Positions 27,817-40,454 are shown, counted from the stretch's first letter. The stretch: DNA of 64,000 nt from Chaetorhynchus papuensis (GCA_013396525.1 VWYX01000125.1:496001-560000), one strand, 5' to 3'. Numbers and translations: made by a program. The notes: generated by a model from the letters alone, not told the origin.

Positions 27817-27839
27817 CACGTGAAAGCCTGTTTCACGTG
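27817..27839. promoter_or_regulatory. Palindrome with two CACGTG E-boxes
   Basis: CACGTGAAA, then GCCTG, then TTTCACGTG: perfect 9-bp arms, each ending in the symmetric E-box CACGTG (27817-27822 and 27834-27839, 11 nt apart). This core is bound by bHLH-leucine zipper and bHLH-PAS factors (USF, MYC/MAX, TFE and CLOCK:BMAL1 types). Whether it is used cannot be seen from sequence. Confidence 0.6.
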
Positions 27840-30060
27840 TTGATATGCAGTGCCTGGTGCTTTCATGTTCCTCAAAGGCATCTGATGCTGCTGAAGCATC
27901 ATGACAACTTGGCTGTCTTTGGGATCAGAAGGTTCAGTATCTCTCGGGCCTGCTGCATTTGCTGGTTCATTTCGCAAGAGAAGCAGTGGTTCATAGTAAT
28001 GTCTTCCACCTCCCAAGTTAAGCAGAAGAATATATTAATTGTAGTTATGTGTTGTCATCTGTACACTCGGGAAACAATTAGGGAAAACCTTCCTAATTTT
28101 CAGTGCAAGCTGAGCCTCTGGTGTTCGGTAATAAACCAGCAAACTGTGACTTTGGCGCTTGGATGTATTGGAACCTTGTGTGACTGCTGAGCTAAAAATG
28201 AAGCAATTCTTTCTCTCCTTCCTTAAGTCTGATCTTAACACTTTATTTTCACCGTTTTCTGAATTTCAGGTTTCTGAAGTATCCCCAAAGTAGCATTGTT
28301 ATGTGGCTTAATAGAGGCTTTTGTGTGGGATTATATACATTTGAGAAAAGGAATCAGCGGATTCTCATAAATGAATAGTGCTGCATTTCTTTAGCAACAT
28401 TTTCCTTGATCTACACGTTTCATTTTTTGTTAGCAGATTACAAAGGGAAATTGAGTCAAAAAAGTTGTGGCCATTGCTAGACAAGGAAACAGCATGTTGT
28501 TAGGGAGGGAAGGTGGAAGCTCTGTATCTTGTGCTTTGGTTTGGCCCAAAGGGGGATGGAGAGCTTGTGCCAGCCCCGGGTGCAGTGCAGAGCAGCACAA
28601 GTGCCCTGGAGTGTCAGTTAAGATGAGTTGAGCTCTGCCAGTTTAAGCAATCAATCAAACCAGTCTGCCTTCCTCATCAGTTAATGCAATGAATGAGATT
28701 CATAATATACCATGAAATGAGAAGCTTTTCTATGGAGGTTTAAAAACAGAAATGTGACTGCTTAGATAAATGCTATACAATTGCCTTCAGTTCCAAATCA
28801 TATGCTATCAACTTCAATTAGGTTGAAAACTATCATAAGATTTGAATTTTGCATCTGGGCAGTGTCTTAAATTGGGGTGTTGGTTATAGGTAAATACAAT
28901 CTGACCACCGAAACGTGGAAGAAACAGTAGGAGGCTACACCAAGACACAGCCTCTAATGACAGCTCCTAAAGCTGCAAGGCTGTTTTACCAGCATTCCTG
29001 TAAATCAACTTCTCTATCTTATTTTAGGCATTAGAAATTCTGTTGTCACACCGCTGTGGTTAAAATTCCCATTGCAAATGGCAATTTTATGTTGTAGGAT
29101 GTCTCAGATGCCCCATCCGTGGTGCTGATGTTGCTTTAGTGCTAATGGCAGTGTAACTTTGTCGGTATTAACAAATGCAGTGGCTTATCTAAGCCTATCA
29201 TTATAGTAGCCATATGCTTACTGGGAAACTGCAGTATCCTATTTCACAGAAAGTTAAAGAATTATTGACAGTTCAAGTGACAGCATGGTATATAGGGAGA
29301 TGCCATAGTGAAAAAGTTGTCTGATGGCTTACACTTATTTTTTCCTGTCGAGTTTAAATTGTCAACACTCCTTGTAATACTAAAACTCTTTGCATGGAGA
29401 GGACTATAATTTAATTTACTACTGTGAATATTGATTCCTGGATAGTACATTCTTTATCCTGCAGATGACCTAGATCCTTGGTTCCCTAAGGGTTTTGAAT
29501 AATAACAGCAGCAAAATGGTCTGGATTACATAAGAGACTTGATGGAGATTAGTTACTTTCTCTGCTGACATTTTAATTTTATTCATTTAATTTCTTCCTC
29601 ATATTCCGTGTCTTGCTTTGTAAGCTGGAAACCATTGTCAGTGGCTTGGTGTTGTTGAGCACCGAGCATTTCAAACATCATTCTTCCCAGTCATATCAAA
29701 ACTTACATTCAAAGTAAACCAGAAAAGGCCATGTTCACTCGAGACATGATTTCATTCCTCATAAACTGAAATAATCTTCATAGACATGATTTACTCCAGG
29801 TCTCTGTACTGGGAGGATGGTTGCCATGTGCTCCTGACAGAATTCCCTTACAGCAGTCATCATGGTGAAGGGTTGCATCTTCTTTAGAAACAGTGGAGAG
29901 TATTCCCACAATGCAGGGAAAACTGATGGAATTCCCCTTGGAATCCACAAAATCCCCTATTTCCAACTCCTGCTGTTACAAGAAAGGATATGAGCTGCAA
30001 AAGTGATACGAGATTCTTGAAAAGAATAGGGAAAAGTGGGAAACAAGGCCAGTGGAAGGA

Positions 30061-30085
30061 GGGAGAGAATGGGGGTGTGGGAGGG
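30061..30085 (+). other. Canonical G-quadruplex motif
   Basis: Four G-runs with short loops: GGG, AGAGAAT, GGGGG, TGT, GGG, A, GGG. It satisfies the G3+ N1-7 rule on the + strand, so it could fold in DNA and in the nascent transcript. The surrounding 30040-30110 sequence is purine-rich. Confidence 0.8.
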
Positions 30086-30379
30086 AAAGTGGAAGGGTCT
30101 GTCAGTTGCTTTCTGAATCCCCATTTGAGGGTACAAATGGATCAAATATTCAGGTTTTTGAAGGCTCTGTAGCCGTAGGGGTCAGTGATCAGTCAGGTTA
30201 TTGGCAGCCTGAGAGAATTATCAGGTCTCTCAAAATTCCCCATCTGCCCATGGGAATGTGGCAGAATTCTATGTGGAAAACCCTGAACAGAAAGTGATAA
30301 AGTAGCACAGTTTCAGCATAAAACAGGGGTTACTTCAGCAGGTTTTTTTAGCCGTATTTCCTTTGCCCAGTTATTTTGA

Positions 30380-30404
30380 GCCACTCTAAGGCGATTAGAG
30401 CGGC
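30380..30404. repeat. Inverted repeat, 10-bp arms with one mismatch
   Basis: GCCACTCTAA, then GGCGA, then TTAGAGCGGC. Nine of ten positions pair (A opposite C is the exception), and the six inner pairs are perfect. It lies at the start of a patch with more CpGs than its surroundings. Confidence 0.85.
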
Positions 30405-31199
30405 TCGTTACCCACACTGAGGAGCTGAGAAGGCGAGTTGTGTTCCCTTTTGAGAAAACTGTCACTATCTCTGCGTGAGCTCAGATGGAATTGAATAAAA
30501 GTCTGTTTTGTGCTCGGAGTAGCGAGCGAGCCCTCTTTTTGCTTTTGGTGGCTGGGGGTTAATACAGCCAGCTGGGGGATCTAAAGCCTGTTTGCTCCGT
30601 CTTGCAGCCATCTGCTCTGTGAGCTCTGCTGCAACTCGAGATACTGTGTATGTACATTAAACACTATTTTCCCTGTCCTCTAAGCATTTCAGTGCTGCCC
30701 ACCAAAGAAGCCTTTACCTAATTTAGTGACTGTTTTCTCCCTGAAACACTTTCCAGTCAAGGACCTGATTAAGTAATACTTTAAGCTTACAAAAATCTTT
30801 CCACCGCCGTTATTAGAAAGAAGTAGGAAAATGTAATTGCCTGGACAGGATTTGTGATGGGCACATTTATTAGCATAGATTATTTCGTATCTATAATGGA
30901 TACATAAAATTGCTTTTATGTAAAAATAGAATTCTAAAAATGTTGTTAAGTCCCTGGAAGCTATGTTTTAATTTTATCTAAGATGAGACAAAAAATCTGA
31001 CAGTACAGCCGTGTATCTGTTACGGACACAGAGGGAGAAAATTACTGTCTGTGGGAAGTGATAAACCCTCTAAACCCATCTCTGTCTGGCACCACAACTG
31101 AAATATGAGAAAGTGGCTCTTGAAATAATTCAAAGATATTTTTGTTGAAAATCAAATTTTAAAGTTTTAATAACAGCCTTTTAGTTTAGAAGGTTATGT

Positions 31200-31222
31200 G
31201 GTTTGTGTACCGCACACAAACC
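31200..31222. repeat. Perfect inverted repeat, 9-bp arms, 5-nt loop
   Basis: GGTTTGTGT, ACCGC, ACACAAACC. It is followed at once by a smaller inverted repeat, CCTGG (31221-31225) and CCAGG (31234-31238), and the 9-mer TTGTGTACC occurs twice (31203-31211 and 31227-31235). Together this makes a compact cluster of symmetric sequence. Confidence 0.9.
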
Positions 31223-34200
31223 TGGCTTGTGTACCAGGAAAACCAGGATACTTGGCCACAGGTTCGGTTTCCAAGTAGACGATTACAAGTATTCTTAGGA
31301 ATACTAGAGACATTTAGGAAATGGTATAATGAAATCTGAAAAGAAATTCAGGATGGAACAGCCTGGTTCTTAGTCATAACCTCAGCCATTTGAAGCAGAC
31401 GCAGATTTTATTTCATTCAACACAGTCACTGCTGTTCCTTATGTATCTCCCACACTCCATGTTGCACAGTATGTTCCTACTGCACGATCTTCAGGCACAG
31501 AGAGAGAAAAACTAATCATTTTTGGATAGGTGTGGTTTCTTAATTAAGCGTTGCATTTTAAATCATCAAATATATTTAAATTTAGTCCTGGAAATACTCA
31601 GTGTTATTATTAGGACTGAAAAACTAGGTCAGCCTCAGAAGATTCTGGGATGGGGGCATGTCAGCATGGGCAAAAGCATTAGCCATTCAAGCTGCATGTG
31701 AATATTCAGAGCTTCATATGATTTTTTATTACATTAAAGAAAAGGGTTAAGGAAAAAGCCAGAAGGGTTTGGCGGAGAAAAAAAAATCTGCATTTGTAAG
31801 TAACAGGATTTTGCAATTTAGCCCATGTGTTAATGGCAAAATTAGCCCTTAAAAGTATTCTTTTCTACAATACTTCATTTATGGCTACTGGTTAATAAGG
31901 CTACTCTGATTTCAATAGTTGCCTTAATTTAAAATGCTACCTTGATTTTCACAGGAATGCCTCTTATTCCATGAATAAATTATTACTTTGTCACTGTTTT
32001 TGTCAGCACTATTAACTATGGAATATATTCTGGCTGGTCATTTTAAGTGTCTTTCTTATCAGTATTGTGCCGGGCATTCATTATCCTCTTATCTCTCCTC
32101 CATTTCTCTCAGTAGAGAGGTAATGGATTGATTACTTTCACTGCTATATTGGTCAGGATGTACAACAAATTCTCTTCAGCTGTACAGCTCATTCATCATG
32201 GATATCCTTTAATCCCCCATCCCTGAGTTTAAACGTTTCATTCTCTTCATATATATTGGATATTATTAGCAAAGACTAGAATCCAAGCAGTGCATCTTTT
32301 ATCACTCCTTTACTGTAAAACATAGTCACTGAAAATATCTGTGTGGGGGGCTGTCTGTTATACTGTTCAGGGGGTGTTTCAGTACCACAGAACCACTAAT
32401 TCAGCAGCATTTGCATTTTCCGAAGTGCTGAATTCTGTGTTGCAACTGGAGAATTACTGAAAAGAAAAACCACAAAAAGGATTCTTTGTGGTGTGGTGCT
32501 CCCCAGTGTGCTGCATATTCCTACGGGGTAATAACAGAATCTCTGCTAAATGGGTGCATATTTTTGATTTTTAAATGGTATTTGAAAATAAAGACCGTTT
32601 TCTTGTAAAAATTGTGTGCTGTACATTGTACATTCATACTCTATGCAAAATTCTGTTAGAGCAGCTGAGTGGGCGTCACAGGGTTTCCTCACTGTAGCAA
32701 GCAGAGAACAGAGAGTAGGAGTGCTTTCCTTGGATTTTCTGAGAAACTTGTTCCTCCTGGTTAAACTGTCATTGCAGGAGAGTCCAGAAGGCATCAACAT
32801 TGTGCTTGGCAAGACCAAGACAGTAGAAGAACAATAGGACAAACTGAAACTGAAAGTCTACATAAAGACTCTTCTAGAGACAGGGAATGGAGTTTTTCCT
32901 TCCTGAGGTATGTGGGGGACACACAAAGTCTCTGTACTGCGAGGGAGATTCCCCAGAATGTGGCCATGTGTAAGAGGTAGCTCTGTATCACCAACTGCTC
33001 ATCCTCTGGGAGGTACATCTGCTGTTCTTGTTGATGGCACTGCTCCTGATACTGATGCTTATCAATTTGGTCTGCACCCAGGCACTGATGTGAGGTGATA
33101 TCAGCACCTCCTGTGCAGAAAGGGCTTAACCCTCACTTTTTGAAGTCATTGGCTTCATCCTGGGAACAGACAAATCTTGACTCCAGAACAAATAGAGGAA
33201 AGAAATATTCTAAATCTTCCCCAAAACTATTCATCAAATATGCGGAAAGGCACCAGTCGCTACTAATTATCTACCTCTGAGAAGCAAACCCCAAAATCAC
33301 TGATAGTCCTGTGACTCAGTCTCAGTCTCTTGTTACAGTCAAGCCCTTCCTGAGTCTCCTGCTGATGAAGGCTTCTTGCAGTACAGTGAGGTTCACAAAC
33401 AGCCTCTCCAATGCCCTTCCCTCATATCCATGCCCTAGTCTTGCTCTCCTCATCAATAAATATTAAAATCTTCCCAGAATTATCCCAGATGAGTTAAGAG
33501 TGGTAGAGCGCAGGGGAGAAATTAAAAAATTGATAGCCATATGGTGACCTGGAAGAGCAGCAAGTCCCTTCAAAGAGGGTGGTGGTATTCATGCATTTGT
33601 TTTTAAACAGAAGAGACATGATATCAATAAATTAGAATGACGAGTCATCTGAAATGCTGACAATATTCAAGTTACAACAGCCATGATGCCTCTGGATGGA
33701 AAAGAAGCAGGGAGGAAGGAGATGTAGGCTGTGATTCTAAGGACCTGTGTTTGAGTATGTATCTTACAATGCTGTAACAGACTGCAGAGAATAGACCAAG
33801 TGCAACTGATCCAATGTTCAAAGATGTAAAGAGATGGAAATTTATCTTTTTTATTTAAAGCATAAATAGTAAAGCATCGAAGCATTTCCAGTAGTGTGTC
33901 TGCCCAAAATAATCCACAGAACCGCTGCCTATTTTCCCTTGAGAGAAGGGAGAGAGTATTTGCTTATGATGGCAACACATTTCCTAACATGAGGTTTTGC
34001 AAGAAAAATATATCATGTCAAGATACTTTAGAGCTGTCCTGCCTCTTCCATTAAAATTAAAAAAACCCCTGCTTATCATTATACCTATATTCAATCTCTG
34101 GGGAGACAGTCCAGAAGGAAGATTGTATTGCTTCAGCTGGGTACTAAAATCTCTGTAAGCAGCCCCTTACCTCTTTGACATCTCCTCTTAGATGTCTTGT

Positions 34201-36762
34201 CAGAGTCTCTGCCTCTGACACCTCTTTTCGATGTCTTTTGTAGTTGCTTTAAATGGAACATGGCCAAAAATTAAGTTCTCATCCTTTCCAATGTCCCTTT
34301 TATTGTTATCAAGAGTGCTATTATCATCTCCGTCTCTCAGCAGTCGGCATGTTCATAGTTACACTTCTGAATGTTTTACTTGCCAGAATTTGTTTGCTCA
34401 GATCAACAAGGTTTTTGTCACTGCTCTAGAAGTAATTAGGAAGGACAGATTTCTCAGCAAGAGAGAGGCACACAAGTGAATCTAGACCCGTGTTAGGATC
34501 CGTGAAGGTTACTGCTTAAAGGGATAAGATTTTTAGTAGGGCAGTAGAGACCAACAGAGGGGAAAAAAATATTTCTCTTTGTGCTGTTTTAATTTGCACT
34601 GAAACTATTAATAGCCCAGGCTTTTCTCATTTCCTGTATTTTTCCCAGTGTGTTGTCCCTTTCTTCTTCTGCTCCCACCAGATTGAAAGAAAGAGTTATT
34701 TGTTGTCTTTAGAAATGTCATTTGTCCTGTATCACAGTATTTGATTTCCTGGCACCTTTTGCTCAGCTCTGTGGTTCACAGTGGGGATAATGTTGTGTCT
34801 CAGTGACCCCATCATATTATAGTACAACACTGAAATTCTTTCAGGTGTGCAGGAGAGGGAGAACTGCTAAGACTTCGATGTTGCACTCTCCCACAAAGAG
34901 CACTCTCTATTTCAGCCCATCGTCTATTTAACATTTGACAGCCTCCAAAAGAAAGGGAGGGTTATCCATGCACTTAAATGCATCCTGGAAAGGTGAGATT
35001 CAGCCTGTATTACCGTCGGACAATCTGCAGGTCCACCTCATTTGACTAATTTCTGCTAGTATTTTAATAATTTCAAAAAACAACCCTTGCAGAAGTCCTA
35101 CTTTCAACCTGTCCTGTGTTTGAATGCAGGCTCCAGTATTCAGCCAGAAATCAATCATTCATTGTCTTTAGAGAAGGTTTCCCCCTGACTTTGCTCCTCT
35201 GGCCCTGGGACAGGGCTGATGCCATACTGTTTGGGTTTGAGCAGGGACTTGGGACTGAGAGCAGAAGGGTTGGTGTCCAGGGAGCTGCAGCCTCAAAAGC
35301 AAAATTCCCAGTGAGTTTTTGGGTGCTCCATTCTCAGGTAGTGCTGATGCACATACTTTCTATGTCACACTAGAGCTTGTGTCCACCTGAGTCCTCAGGC
35401 AACTTGAATCTTGTCCTTGGCAATGACATTTCTGCTTGTCCTGGCTTAACTCAGGTATCCTGTTTCTTTTATCTATACCAAGATCACTTGAAGCTCAGCT
35501 GCCATTCTCTGTTTCATATCTGGAGGGCACCCACCAATGTGATATTTCCAGCTGACTAGTGCAAAATAAGGCTCTTTTCTACTTTTTGAGAGTCAGAAGC
35601 TTCTAAATTACCATCTCTTCCAAACTGCTACTACCTCTGCTATGGATTACCTCTCTGACCTTACTTTATTTTAATAATTGCATCAAAAACATATTCAAAT
35701 AGCTGTGTCAAGTTTGTCATCAGGACCCCATTGTGCTGTTCTTAATATACTAAGATCATTATTGAAAGACTAAATATTTTTCTTCCGTGTAACTCCCGTG
35801 CACTGATTTGAGGATTTTCATAATTTTACATGTTTCTGCCTTTGAGTTCTTGTGAGTAATATGAGATTAATTATTAAAACCAAATGTGAATATAGCATAA
35901 TTTCAGATGTTTAATAGCTGAAGAAATAATAGCTCAATTTCATTGAAGATACACAATTTTCAAGGAAGTAGCTTAAAATATAAAATATTTCTTTATCGAC
36001 ATTTATATTAAAATATGGTACTTAATTTCTGTTTGTTTCAATTTCTGTTAGAAATGCTAATTCAAATAAATTTGAGCTGAGAAAACAGTTTTGAAAACTA
36101 GCAGTTAAAAAGAAATCCGGAACCATCACTGAATAGGATATGGGAGAATTAATGCCATCCTTCTTAAAGCAGGTCAAAAATGAAAGCCTGAATGAGTATT
36201 AGCACCATTCTTTAAAAACATGCAATACAATATTCATTAAGTTTTGATCAAATGTTTTACAAATGGAGCACGATTCAGATCTTTTTTATAAACTGATTTT
36301 ATTGTAGGAGCATTTTACTATTAGATTATTTGTCTTGCTAAGAAAATACTCTCCTCTTACTACATTCAGATTAGGCTGAGACTTAGCTGAGGAGATTTGG
36401 AGATTTTGGTTTTTGGTTTCTTAGAGCTATCCAGGATAACACTCCTGGTTTCACGGGAACAAATGCGATATGGAGTGTTTGCCATGGGAAGTTTAAGAAG
36501 GCTATTATCAAACTCTGAAAAAAAAATCCTGAACTTCTACTTTATAATAACTTTTTAATACAGTATCAGAAAGATGCAAAAGATCTGCCTGGAGACTGAC
36601 ATTTAGCTATTGTGCTCTTTTAAATTAAATGACAGCTCATACAGGCGTTCCAGGGCTAGGTGTAGAATCCTGTTATTTAAACATTGTCAAAGCTTGGGTT
36701 TAATTAACTCTAATTCTGTGTAGTTTCCCCATCCTTGCATACTCTTTCTGTCTTTCTTTCAG

Positions 36763-36933
36763 TCCCTCTCTGTCTTTTCTTTCTGTTGGCCTTGAAAGGC
36801 TTCGGAGCACCTGTCAGGGTTACAGTGGGATTTCAAATGCCTTCATGCCGGTTGCTGGGTGGAAGGGAAAATTATGTCCTGGCAGAGCAGCAGCAAAGCA
36901 TTTCATTGTCAGCTGGGAGACTCAGGTTGCAGG
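36763..36933 (+). other. Candidate cryptic or cassette exon, speculative
   Basis: A strong pyrimidine tract ending in TTTCAG (AG at 36761-36762) precedes a 171-bp segment that stays open and is followed by GTAAAG (GT at 36934-36935). Read from an upstream exon ending one base into a codon, as the KLHL29 junction requires, the segment keeps the frame and returns it in the same phase. The encoded peptide is hydrophobic at first (PLCLFFLLALKG) and matches nothing I know. Such pseudo-exons are common in long introns, so this is only a candidate. Confidence 0.15.
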
Positions 36934-37143
36934 GTAAAGCTGGAGTGCTAAGCCCAAGCTGGCTGGGGCTCTTAGTGTTCCAAATGATGTATGGCTGGTT
37001 TCTGAGGCAAACAGAGCCACCCTGCTTTGCTGATCATAAACGTGGAGGATGCATTTGGACTTTCAGAGCCAGAATGAACAGTTCATTTGTCAACTTCACC
37101 ATCAAATGAGGTGGCAGAAGTTGCCCTGTGCCTGTCCTTGAAA

Positions 37144-37425
37144 TCACAGAATCCTAGAATGGTTTGGGTTGGAAGGGACCTTAAAGATCATCTCCTTCCC
37201 ATGCTCTGCCATGGGCAGGGAACCTTCCACTAGACCAGGTTGCTCAAAGCCCCATCCAGCCTGTCCTTGGACGCTTCCAGGGATGGGGTGTCAACAACCT
37301 CCCTGGGCAACCTGTGCCACTAAATAATTTTACCAACCTCACCAACCTTCACAGTAAATAATGTCTTCCTAATATCCAGTCTAAATCTACCTTCTTCCTC
37401 TTAAAGTCATTCTCCTTGTCCTAAA
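37144..37425 (-). mobile_element. CR1 LINE, 5'-truncated, minus strand
   Basis: The + strand begins TCACAGAATCCTAGAATGG, then TTTGGGTTGGAAGGGACCTT: the reverse complement of a CR1 3' end. It continues through GGAACCTTCCACTAGACCAG, a GCTCAAAGCCCCATCCAGCC segment and CTCCCTGGGCAACCTGTGCC, to the CTCCTTGTCCTA region. At about 280 bp it is the longest CR1 copy in the window. The exact left end of the element (right side on the + strand) is estimated. Confidence 0.93.
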
Positions 37426-38853
37426 TGTTGCAGGAAGGGCTCTGGTGCCAGCATGGTCTGCAGCTCTGGGATAGCAGCATACTGCGGATCACAGCCCAGC
37501 TGTGACAGAGATGAGTAGCAGCTCTGTGAGGGGAGAGTAGCATGTGTGAGGGGATGGAAAAGCCATCGGAGTGGGGTGGCACAAACACATAGGGAGATGA
37601 AAGTCTTGAGTTGCCTTTTGTTCAGTGCTCATTCAGATTATTATTTTTTGGTAGAAGTAGCTCAGATTGAAGACAACCATTCCTGAATGCTTTTAAAGAA
37701 ATAAATGGCCTTCTATGCATACCTAGCTCTTGCCTCTCCTTGTAAAGCTGCTGCATTCTCTATGCAGTCTCTATGGATATATGAATTATTAGTCTATTTC
37801 TCCAATGTGATTTTGGATGACAAATATTTCTAGGCCCTGAATGGCAATTTTGTAATGAAAGTTACACTAGAATAGGCCAGGAACCCAACAGTACCCATTA
37901 AGGACTGCTTTTATGTAACCACCATTCAAAAGCAGTCATCCAGCCTTTGGGTGATAACAGTTTCCCACCTCAGTCATGCCCATTTGAACAGCTTAGTTGT
38001 CTAAAATAAACCCTAAATTTCCTCCTCTTTCTATTTGAATCCCATTTCCCTCTTTGTATTCAGTTCACATTCATTTTCTTTCAGAGCCTTCAGAGCTTTT
38101 ATGGCTTCAGAAGCCTCTTCAGTTTCTCCTGGTGACCTCCCAAATAGTGAAAAGTCACCTGCTGATTTTTCCCAGACCAGGAGACCTCTTTTTGTCCTAA
38201 TCAGCTGCCAACAAGTGCATGGTGTCCTTCATGTCAGTGGCCCCTGTCCCAGGTGCTCCCCGGCCACTGGGAGCAATGAGGGCAGCCCTCAGCAATCTCT
38301 GCCTTTCAGTAGATGAGCTGGATCAAAGGAGTTGAAAAATGTGGGCAGCTAATCAGAGCTCATCAGCTCCCCTTCCTTTGTGCTTAGCAGTGAGAGATGG
38401 ACAATCCTCGGGGAAACCCATCTGTGCTGAAACAGATGTCCAAGGAAGCAAGAAGACTCCCCCACTGGAGCTGCCTGTTTCTGTCTGCAGAAGGAGCCTA
38501 GAGACCAGAATTAAGGCCAAATGCCTTTTACACAGCTAAATGTAGATTTGATAAATTTCAGCACAAAAATATGTACCCTCTGTAAAAATACGCAAGTGTG
38601 TTTATCACAATTCAACTTTAATAAGCAGTATTTTGCTGAGGGCTCTCCTGTCCTCTACCTGCGGGACTGGCGAGGAAAGCAATCGCATCCTCAGCCGTCT
38701 GCTGCAATGCTAACAGAGATGGACTGAAGTAACTGTCAAAGCTGACACATCAAAGTTCTTTCTAGCTTTTCACAGCCTTGAGAAAAAAACAACCTACTCA
38801 GATGTTTTCCTTAAATTTTTTCCAGATTTTCCCAGAATAGCCCCATTCTCATT

Positions 38854-38874
38854 AAAAAAAAAAAAAAGAAAAAA
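38854..38874 (+). repeat. A-rich run (A14 G A6)
   Basis: An interrupted A homopolymer with no associated retroposed body that I can recognise. Confidence 0.9.
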
Positions 38875-39778
38875 GATTTTAATAAAGATAATGCCATTAT
38901 TTTTCCATCACTCAAGAACCAGTGTGATTCTTCTTATTCAAAACATTGATCCACATGGGATACCATTAATACTGGAAAATAAGACAGATTTAACAATATA
39001 TATTGCCAGTGCATGTATAGTGTTTATGTGAAGTTACAAACTTGAAAATGGGTGTACAAAATACACATGAAATTGATAAAAGGGCAAAAGGTGTGTTACT
39101 TTCCAGTCTAGTAGAAATGAACAGGCTTGTATAGAACATTGTTCTCCTCTGCTGGCTTTTAAGGCACAAAAAGCAATTTGAGATGCAGTCTTGCTTTAGT
39201 GCCATATTAATTCCTCCCACAGTAATGTCAGTGCCTTCCGCGTGTGTGTGGATGTATACGTAACATTTCTATAAAAGAAACTTAGTTCAGTTCTGGTTAA
39301 AAATGTTTTGTTGTGTTGCTACTATTCATGTAAACTCTAAATTTTCTATAGCTTCATGAAAAAAATGCATTTAAGGTTTATTGGAGAAGTTTCCATCCAA
39401 CCCATCATGGCCAATGCTTTGGGCCATACGTGGTGCTTGGCTTTAGGTGCCAGAAAGGTGACTTAGTGCATTCGAGTTCAAGGACACTGAAGATAATGGG
39501 TCAAACTGTGCTGTACTGTGCCATGAGGCCTTTGTTGTTACAGGGCCTAGTGCAAACTAGTTACCCCTGTTATCTCTCGGGAATGCTGGAAGTCCTTCCC
39601 AGAGGGATGAGTTCCCTTGAGTAAGCTCAAGCACAGCCCCACCAGACGAGCCTGAGTTCGGCCCCGAGCTAGCAATGCCCACACACCACCACGCTGTGTT
39701 GGGCTGTGGTTCTGGCATGCCCTGGCTCTTTTGGAAACTCATTGCTGCTGCCCTGCACTCCCTTCTGGGGTCTGGAGG

Positions 39779-39824
39779 TACCCCATGAGGTGATCAGGGT
39801 CTGTAGAATACCCCATGAGGTGAT
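39779..39824 (+). repeat. Direct repeat, 16 bp, period 30
   Basis: TACCCCATGAGGTGAT occurs at 39779-39794 and again at 39809-39824, separated by CAGGGTCTGTAGAA. A local duplication is the simplest explanation. The unit itself contains CCCATGAGGTGA, which is partly symmetric. Confidence 0.9.
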
Positions 39825-40454
39825 ACAGGCACAAGCTCTGGGGCTGAGTACCTCGAGCGTCACATCATTCGGAGTACAAACCACATCCATCTCGGAGGAG
39901 GTGAGGGGGCAGGTTGTTTTGTGAACTCAGTGCTTTGATTAATCTATTCAAATATTAACATGCCTGGTGAGGTAGAGCAGAATATCCTCTGGATTTATAA
40001 ATATTCATATACTAACATCTGCCACATCTGCATAGTTATAACTGTGTTTTCAGGGAGGAAAAGTGTCTCTTTGAGGAAGGTCCAAAGTAGCAGAGGGTTT
40101 CTCTTGTCATACCTGTCACTTAGCAAGTTGTGTAACTTTTAAAGATCTCTTACACTTGCATTATTTTACAGTTTGCCTGCTGTACAAGTATTTAACTCCA
40201 GAATGACTACTATTAATGTTCCTGGATCCCTTTTACTATGTGTATGTGAGGTAGTATATGTTTTTTACAACATAAAACAGCTTCTTTGATCATTTGCAGG
40301 CTGATTTCTGCCACTGGCACAGTGCTGAAACAGCCATGCTTTGCACTGTTAATAGAGTCAGATTTCCCTTGTAGTCTTGACCTCTACCTTTGGCACTTAA
40401 AAACATGCCTTCCATTTTTTATGGCTTGGCACAAGCCCTCAAAACTCCATGCCC

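Larger units (their letters stand above)
15061..37143. other. Long intronic block without recognised interspersed repeats
   Basis: About 22 kb of AT-rich sequence in which I recognise no CR1, LTR or DNA transposon. It holds several perfect inverted repeats (16337-16362, 19146-19170, 27817-27839, 31200-31222), a nested palindrome (26377-26440), a G-quadruplex motif (30061-30085), a CpG-bearing patch (about 30370-30660) and homeodomain-site-rich AT blocks (for example 24240-24350). Absence of repeats over this length could mean selective constraint or simply old, decayed repeats. Confidence 0.55.
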
